Assembly: GCA_014706295.1 (NCBI GenBank)
Contig: JACSVZ010000039.1
Span: forward strand, 3,333,772 to 3,397,771
Length of the DNA stretch: 64,000 bases
Origin: Lycocorax pyrrhopterus obiensis
Lineage: Eukaryota; Chordata; Aves; Passeriformes; Paradisaeidae
Direction of reading: 5' to 3'
Made by a program: the position numbers and the translations under genes. Positions 20,431 to 64,000 of this stretch are shown piece by piece; position 1 is the first letter of the stretch; the number at the start of each line of letters is the position of its first letter. The notes below the pieces were generated by a model. It was not told the origin of the DNA and did not search any database. It saw nothing but the letters and a program-made list of their open reading frames with translations.

Positions 20431-23400
20431 TACGCTGTAACTCTTCTTTCCACCCCTCGCCAAACCTGGAGCAAAGACGTCTTCTTTCTTCGATGCACTG
20501 AAGAGTTTAGCGCTGCGAGAACCCGTTTTCCCCCCAACGTGTACTGCAGTCCAGCTAGGGGGTTTTTTGGATTTTTTTAATAATAAAAAAATTGTACATT
20601 GTTCAAATAATACACAAAGGCTGCTTAGGACATGAAGGAACGTTGGCTAATACCATAGTGATGTACAGACAGTGTGCTTTCAGACGGCATCTTTCCAGTT
20701 TCCGAGTTTAACCAGTGAAGTTGCTTTTAACACTCAGTATCCTAACCCTGGGGTAAGTAACACCAGTGTTCGTGGAGTGGCGCTCCAGTTAGTTAGCTAC
20801 AGTTAATGTTTTGAATATGGCCAGTTTTGCTTTTTGTCACTCTTCAAATTTCTCCAGCTAACCTTGTTCTTACATAAAACAGAATTCACTCTGGCCACAG
20901 ATACTAAACTGCAGAAGATAACTTGGAGATCTGAATCTAAAATAGCATTTTGTGTTTACATCTGAAAGGTTTAAGAAAGTAAATCTTGGTAAATTAAAGA
21001 GCAGCAGCACTCCCTGGAGTTTATTGCGCTACATCTGGCAATGCCTACACACTGAAAGTGATTAAATTTAACTGACTGCCTTACGAGTGACATTTTCTCA
21101 ATCAGCCTTTTATAACATGGCTAATTAGACATTAGAGACTGAAAATAATGGAAACCCTTTCCTTTATTCTAACAGCAAGATGCTGGGCCTCTAGATCAGA
21201 GAGAATAAAGATGAATGCAGAAAAAAATGCTCTGCCCAAAAGCAAGAAAAAAACCTAAATGGATCTCATCAAAGTTCAAGAACTTATCATTTATGTGTTC
21301 AATACAATAAAAACATGAAATCCTTCCCTTAAAAAAACCTACCAAGCTGTCTGCAGACACCAAGTAATAGTAAGCTCTGCTCCTAAACCACTTAACACAA
21401 TCCATGAAAAATCATACATGTATGCATACATTATATGCACACGCATACATGTCAAATTTCAAATGGTAAGAATGAAATAGCAATGAAAGATTAATGATGT
21501 ACTGTTTATCCACCTAAAAATTAACTGTCTTCAAAACATATTTCTAGTCTTTATTTATTGTATTGCTGTAAAAATGCAAAATTCACTTTTAACTCCTGAA
21601 TTATTCATTTCTAGATCTTTTGGCTAACGAGGTAATAAATCTTAACATTGGTAAAAACAAATGTAGCATACACCACAGGAATTTTCTACTTTGTGATTAA
21701 ATTGAGTGTTTTCTTGTTCTCCTTCCTCTGTTTACTGATCATTTATCTCTTGCACTGCAGCTTGCCTCGTGAGACGATACAAACAATATTGTATTTAGCT
21801 TTGCTGTTCTAAAAAGTGGGGAATAAAAGACTTAGAGCTAGCACGAAGCTTGCAGCAGGTCAGTTCGGATGAGCCATATGTATTGGTCTTGGGGGCTATC
21901 TGGAAAGCACCAGAACCAGCACTGCCCTGGGCACCAAGTGTACTGATATTGCCTAAATTCCCCCTCTGCCTCTGAGATCATGTCAAGAACCTTGGTTAAC
22001 TGAACACCACACCTGGTCAGGGCTGTGCAAATAAAACTGGCTTGGAAACAAGGTGGTTTCATGGTTCCAGAGTAAGTTTTCCATCAATGTCAAATCTCTT
22101 GGTTCTGCTGCAAAGCCTGGTGATTTCCAGTACAACGTGAGCTCTTTTTCCAAAGTAGTAGCAATTCCTGGATCTACAGGAACAGAAAGTTTAGTTTGTA
22201 TCAAGGATTCAAACACAACCCAAGGAATTAATTTATATACACAACATGGAAACAGAAATACAGACACTATGTCATTTTATGCAGTGATCTCCTAATAATA
22301 TCACTGAGAGCTTTTTGAAATAACAGTACCAGCCTACTGCCTTCAGTGAACAGGAGACTGACAGTTCTCAAAAGGAATGTTAAGACCTCAGTTCTTACCT
22401 CTCATTCTGTAAGCAGCATAATTCTCTTTCAAGCAGCTGCAGGATACCTGCATGAAGGAGAGGTCACTATTGCTAAAGGAAGATGAAGCCCTCTTTCAAA
22501 CAGAAGAGTGGTGAGATGGTGAGTAGCAGCACTTTATAGCTGCTACTGCATCAGATGACACTGACTTGTGTATACACAAGTCTGTATTTTAGTCTAGGAA
22601 AGAGAAGGTAGAAAACTACAAGTGTAGGGGGAACATGCCATGCAACACATGCACAGTTGTCCAAAATATCCCAGCCTGCATGTGCTGTTCAGAGAGCAAC
22701 TGCAAGTGACCACACAGTCTGTAACTAAATATGAACTTCCTGTGCTTCAAGGACATGTTGGGGTCATCACGCCTCTCACTACTGTCAAATGGCACATTCC
22801 TTTGGGACTGTGGGGTGTCAAACAGCCCTCACAAAAGCTACGGTACTCAGAGGGCTACCAGACCACATACGGAGTAGGCAATAAAAACTAAGAAAGAGAG
22901 AATGAATTTAATATTCTCTCAATTTGCCCTGTTCCTTGATAAACTTACATGCAAATATCACATGACTTCCTGCACCATCCATTTTCTTCGAAGAACAAAC
23001 CTACTTCGAGCTGCCTTAAATAGACGGGATATACTGTTAACCCCCACCAACCCAAAAAAAAAGAAGTGGCTATTTCTGTCAGGATACTTCTGCTTTTCTG
23101 ATCACAAAAGCATGCTTCACACTTTCAGATTTCCAGAGACAGAAAGCAAGACAGACATTTTTCAATAGTGACAGAACCATCTAAATACTTGTTTACCAAG
23201 AACAGTTTAAAGTCTTCATTATGAATCAAGGAATATTTTGTAACTTTAGCTTCCTTAAACAGATACTCAAAGTTTAGCCAGTAGCCAAATCCAATAATTC
23301 TGTTAAACAAAAGACAGTGGAGATACCAGAACATAATTTAAACATTTAGACCTTAAGAGGAACATCATAATACAAAATTATGAATAAAAATAGGCATTGT

Positions 23401-23736
23401 TATAGTGAGAATGTATTAAAGATATCTTTGTGCCATAAGGACTTGCCTAACACAACTCTAATAAAATACTCTTTGCAGTGTATATGTTGCTGAACTGTAG
23501 ATGCTCATTTGAGCATCTTGTAAGTTATAGGGAACCCCCGCCCCATATATTACAAAGACTATTATACAACATTCCATATCAAACACAAAATCATTTCAAT
23601 ATAAACTATTATTGCTATATTAAGTTCAAAAGTACAAAATTATTAATTATATACAAAAAAGCCTCCCCAGAATTTTGGTAAGTAGCAGAACATTTCAGTT
23701 TCTTTAATTGCTTTCATTAGAGTAATTTGTTCATTT
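20431..23736. other. Intergenic sequence between FAM135A 3' end and SDHAF4 promoter
   Basis: About 3.3 kb separates the CpG island from the probable FAM135A 3' UTR. It is AT-rich; short open frames on both strands (for example 21838-22295) lack splice context or homology. An alternating purine-pyrimidine run (catgtatgcata type) occurs near 21415-21450. No repeat element was recognised. Confidence 0.6.
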
Positions 23737-23742
23737 TATTAA
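23737..23742 (-). terminator. FAM135A: Candidate distal poly(A) signal of FAM135A
   Basis: AATAAA on the minus strand about 1.18 kb after the stop codon. A nearer AATAAA lies at 24557-24562. Which is used cannot be decided from sequence. Confidence 0.35.
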
Positions 23743-24925
23743 CACCAGATGCAATAACACAATGCTAAAAATAAACATGCATTATACAACAAATTTGTAT
23801 TTTTCAAAAACTTTTCATTACAATTAGTGTACAATTAGTGAATGCACATGTAACTCTTTCCCCCCACCTTTAGTGAATTATTGTTTGAAACAGAGGAAAG
23901 GGAAGGAAGGAGAAACCAAACGCTATTCAGCACCAGTAGAAAGTCAACAGACCTTTAACATTCCTGTATATCAAAAACATTTTATCTGTATCACTAAACA
24001 GGGTAATGTTTACAATATTGTCTCATTTGAAGATGTATTGATTTATATTTACAATACTTTATAGTCAATAAAACATTTTAACAATATTTAAAAATTGCTT
24101 AAGTTCATAAAAGTATTGCAGAAATTTATAACATTTACTTATTTTAAGTACATACAAGGAAGTCCATGTAAAATTGTCCATGTTCATCTGAAGAACTGAC
24201 AGAGTAAGGAACCATCTTAATACAGTTTGCAAAACCTCAATTATTTGAAGGCAGCTGTCATTGAACATTCAAAAATCCTTAGTTGCCATTTGCTTCTGAA
24301 AACAAAAGTTCCAGTAATAAAATTTGAGTATGTAAACTAATATGTTTTTGAGATCAGTAGAAAATATATTCCCACAGGCATAACATATTTAACAATGACA
24401 GTAATGATTTTGTACAAAACTGTTAAGCTGTAGCAGATACAGTCATTTTCAAATATCCAGTATTTTAGCAGCTCGTTGTGTTTCCAGTTAAACTTCCTAC
24501 AGTGCTAAAATACGACAAGTGAACACGTAAGACATTCTTAGAATTTTAAAATCCAATTTATTTTTGGCATCTAAAGCCTCTTGTAAAATGTAGCCAAGTA
24601 ACATTGACTTCTGTTGTCTGGAGAGCCAATAACCAACCAAACAAAAGTACACACTGTGCTTTAATCTCCAAATAATTAGGTACCCAAAATTAAGAAAAAG
24701 TAATAGAAAAGTAAAAAGAACAAAATAAAAAAATATTGCACAGTCACATTACCTAGAAAGTAAAGTTGATGTTAAAAAGCCCTAAGTGTGGATGATATAA
24801 ATTATCTTCCATATAAAAAGTATAAATATCTCTTAAAATACAGCTGCAGCTATACTTTAACATCACACATTATCTGAATTCATCTGTTAATGAGGTAATA
24901 ACCAAGTCTCTTACAATGCTCTTCT
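23743..24925 (-). other. FAM135A: Probable FAM135A 3' untranslated region
   Basis: Very AT-rich sequence directly after the stop codon, without repeats or meaningful frames, and with two AATAAA hexamers on the coding strand (24557-24562 and 23737-23742). The extent is inferred. Confidence 0.5.
24557..24562 (-). terminator. FAM135A: Candidate proximal poly(A) signal of FAM135A
   Basis: AATAAA on the minus strand about 365 nt beyond the stop codon. It would give a short 3' UTR if used. Confidence 0.35.
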
Positions 24926-61131
<36,206 letters not shown>

Positions 61132-62236
61132 TTAATATAACTGGAAAACTGAGAGCAGCTAATAAGTGGAACTATCATTTCCATCAGTTTCATGATTACC
61201 ATTAAAACTGTAACAACATCAGTAATATAAGTGGTTTTCTTTTCAGTCAGCAACTGGTGAAGTTTGACAGAGTACATTTTGTTTCAAAGGAGCACTGTCA
61301 TTTTTAATATAATTTGCTTTTAATAGAAGTTCTGAAGAATTTTTGCTTTGTTACAAACTGAAGACATTCTAGGCATCAAAAATTGTAATAAAAATCTTGA
61401 ATTCGGTACTGTTTCATCTTGCATTCATGTTAATTTGCAGGGTTTAACCACACTGAAAACTTAATTACCTACAGATGAGGCAAACAGGTTAAATGACATA
61501 TACCACTCCACTGAATTAATCAAGAACAAAGGTCATTTGTTCTTTACTTCGAGATCTTTGCATCCTACTCAGGCCAGACTCATTCTGAGCTTATCACCTG
61601 AACCTAGCATTGCGCAAGCAATATGATGCTTCTGCTTTTGATCCAAAGGCTAATCATCAAAAAGAGTTCAAAAAAATGTGATAAATGGTTGGGGAATCTT
61701 TTGCTGAAAAAAAAAAGAGAAGACTTGCAGAAGAAATGAGAAAGGGAATGATTTAAAACAGTTATTGAGGAAGTATTTATCATAATAGCAAAGGATTCTC
61801 ACACAGGAAGTATCATGATGGGTACTCTTCTCCGAAAAAAACATAAAACAAGTCGGAACTTGGAAGAACAGAAGCAACAGAAATACTGACATTTTCTTAT
61901 AACTCCTCTTAAAAAACAGCTCAATAACATCAATGTCCTCCAGACCACAAAGTCTTAGAAATTGTGTAAATGAGGGTGCAAAAGATTTTTTAAAAATTCT
62001 TTTGATTCTTCTTAATAAATTACTTCAAAGGAATCCACAAGAGGGAAAAAAAAAACAACTGCAGTTTGCAGTCTATGGCTTTGGGGCCTCTGATAGAATA
62101 TTACTGCCCTTGGCAAACATTCCCACTCTTAGTAACATCTTAATTCAACTTCTTTTCAGAAATGTACAAATACTGGGTTTTGCTGAAGTGTTTTCATACA
62201 TATCATCAGTTTAGGTGTCCTGGACAAAATGCTTAC

Positions 62237-62402
62237 AAAAGCTGAATCATTACAGTGTAATTCCCCTATGTATAATGCCACTTTCAGCTTATATCCATCT
62301 GTGTCATCTGTTACAGCTGAAGGGCAGAGCAGGTATGGTTTCACTTGGCACATAATCTGATATAACTGCAAAGCATCAGCAAAAGGGATCTCCCACTCCC
62401 GT
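62237..62402 (-). other. Unassigned exon-like open frame with splice-site consensus
   Basis: On the minus strand a 166-nt segment follows a good acceptor (CTTTTGTTTCAG) and precedes a good donor (GTAAGC). One frame is open for 55 codons and looks protein-like: REWEIPFADALQLYQIMCQV, KPYLLCPSAVTDDTDGYKLK, VALYIGELHCNDSAF. Its phases (one base in, zero out) cannot be inserted between the known FAM135A exons without breaking frame, so it is not a simple cassette exon of that protein. I do not recognise the family. It could be a decayed exon or retrocopy of another gene, an ancient repeat, or chance. Confidence 0.35.
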
Positions 62403-62734
62403 CTGAAACAAAAGAAGTAATGGAGACAAATGGCTGAGGTCCCACTTCCTCTGCAGTGTCCAACCCTGAGTTACAGCCCTCAGCTCTGCTGACTTCAGTG
62501 TAACGCAAACCGGCACCCCCAGAAGAGAGAGAGGAGCTGCAGAGGAAAAGCTGAGTCAGGAGCAGGCTGAGCCACTTCCACATGGGGAGCAAGGTCTTAC
62601 AAATGTGAGGTCATCAAGGCAGAACTACTGTTTTTTTAAATCAACAATGCACTGACTGGCCAGGACTATTTCTAAGCTTCTATTCACACAAAAGGCCATT
62701 TCCACAACAGAGGAGAAAAAATACTGGGATTTTT

Positions 62735-62870
62735 TTTCACTCTTGCATATAAATTACATATTTACTCTTGCCTATAAATTTACTAGATTTATATTTTTAT
62801 TACATATATAGGCTTATATGTATATTTATAGAGTTATATTTTACAAGATAATTTACTCTTGCATCATAAA
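62735..62870. repeat. AT-rich imperfect repeat
   Basis: The unit ttactcttgc(a/c)tataaatt recurs in degenerate form three times, with runs of tatata-like sequence between (acatatataggcttatatgt). A low-complexity region within the intron. Confidence 0.65.
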
Positions 62871-64000
62871 AACAGACACCTCATTCCTTCCTACCCTGCC
62901 TTTGGTGTTTTCCTCACCCTTTTTTTCTCCTCTGAAAACCACCCTGAATTTTTGAGAGAAGAAGGAATTCAGAACGTCCTCAAATCTGAAACAACCTCAT
63001 AAAGCCTAAAAATACATATGTTTTTCTTTTCATTTTCTAGAGCACAACTACATCTTCCTTCAAATTACAAGAATAATAAAAGTCCTTCACAAGGCTGGAG
63101 ATAAAGCAAGTGAATTGCCTTATCATTTCTGTAATGACACTCAGTATGAGTCCCAAGCAGTTCTAGTGAGCTACTAAAGGACGTGGGAAATAGAAACGGA
63201 AAAAAAACTTATTTAAATTAATGAAGGACTGCATGAAGAGCTGGGCAAAGGGTGAAAGGAGATGCAAACAAACAGGAAGACGAGGAAAAACTGAGACTAT
63301 GTATTTGACTTGGGGAAATAAAAGGAGGAGAGAGATCAAACAAATGGTCTGTGGGAGAGGGGAAAACACAGCTAAAGTAAGGAAACTGCAGGTGACTTGT
63401 GTTGAGTCTAGGGAGAGCTAGAAGTAGGCAAAATGACTTGGAGAGGAGTGGGAAAATCATGACATAACAAAGCAAATAGGATTTAGAATAGGTTAAGTAT
63501 GAGAAAGACAGAAGAGAGAGAAAAGTACAGAAAGAAGCACCTGATGAACACAGGACACCATTCTCAAGAGTGGGAGTTGTGGGATTCTGACCAGCCTCCT
63601 CTGTGGTCAACAAGCAACATTTTCACACAGTGAGTCAACACAGCGCTACTCCATGCTGAGCCCAATAGCAGCTATTTTCTACACGCAACAGCAGTCTCAG
63701 GAATTGCTAGCAGCTATTCCTCCTCCTGGAGCAGGAGGGCTGCAAGCGAGCCAGCAGCATCCAGCTCTGCTAAATCAAGCATGTGGGTACATGGAAATGG
63801 AAAGCAGAGGTTTTTGGCAAGACCAAGCACTATGATGCTCACAAGAAGGACAAACTAACCCCCTTTCACTGACCAGCTTGTACCCTTCCTTCTGGTTTGT
63901 TGTGGCAGAAACATTATCAGTGACTACCTGAAAAACCAAATGAGAAGCTGATCTAAGAAGGATCCCAGTTTTTGGGTTTGAAGGGGTTTTGGTTTTTTTG

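Noticed and set aside
20012..20580. Three overlapping plus-strand frames of 114-126 codons in the CpG island
   Set aside because: Stop-poor GC-rich DNA; low-complexity Arg/Pro/Ala peptides; no evidence for a divergent gene.
63218..63613. 131-codon minus-strand frame near the right edge
   Set aside because: The plus strand is purine-rich here, giving a Ser/Leu/Phe-rich artefact. It does not match the missing FAM135A N-terminus.

Overview
The window looks like bird nuclear DNA: AT-rich, with several truncated CR1 LINE copies of the avian kind, GT-AG introns of 0.1-6 kb, and one CpG island. It contains two protein-coding genes, both on the minus strand, so transcription runs from high to low coordinates. 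Gene names come from recognising the translated exons; no database search was possible.

FAM135A occupies about 23.7-61.1 kb and continues past the right edge. Seventeen coding exons can be joined at canonical splice sites with consistent phase from 61112 down to the stop codon at 24926. They encode 1,448 complete residues of a predicted alpha/beta-hydrolase. The first ~53 residues, judged from the mammalian protein, and the promoter lie beyond 64000. An N-terminal DUF3657 region is followed by one 2.3-kb exon encoding a long, probably disordered middle, and then by a DUF676 lipase-like domain with the oxyanion-type HG motif, the GHSLG nucleophile elbow and plausible catalytic Asp and His.

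SDHAF4 (12.2-20.2 kb) is the next gene downstream on the same strand. Three coding exons give a 100-residue mitochondrial assembly factor for succinate dehydrogenase. Its first exon sits in the only CpG island. The order FAM135A then SDHAF4 on one strand matches human 6q13; SMAP1, the next gene in human, is not seen and should lie left of position 1.

Intron 2 of SDHAF4 (12393-17650) is the most eventful stretch. It holds a minus-strand CR1, a solo LTR on the plus strand, a decayed intronless copy of the GLE1 3' coding region with an A-rich tail, a second solo LTR of the same family inserted inside that retrocopy in the opposite orientation, a plus-strand CR1 directly after the tail, and another old minus-strand CR1. 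Each LTR has its own perfect 6-bp target duplication, and together they form a ~390-bp inverted repeat with a 771-bp spacer.

The left 12 kb and the 20.4-23.7 kb gap are intergenic, with only CR1 debris. The other long open frames are not supported as genes. I did not find a novel molecular system here. The points most worth checking are the inverted LTR pair, the GLE1 retrocopy, and an unassigned exon-like open frame at 62237-62402.
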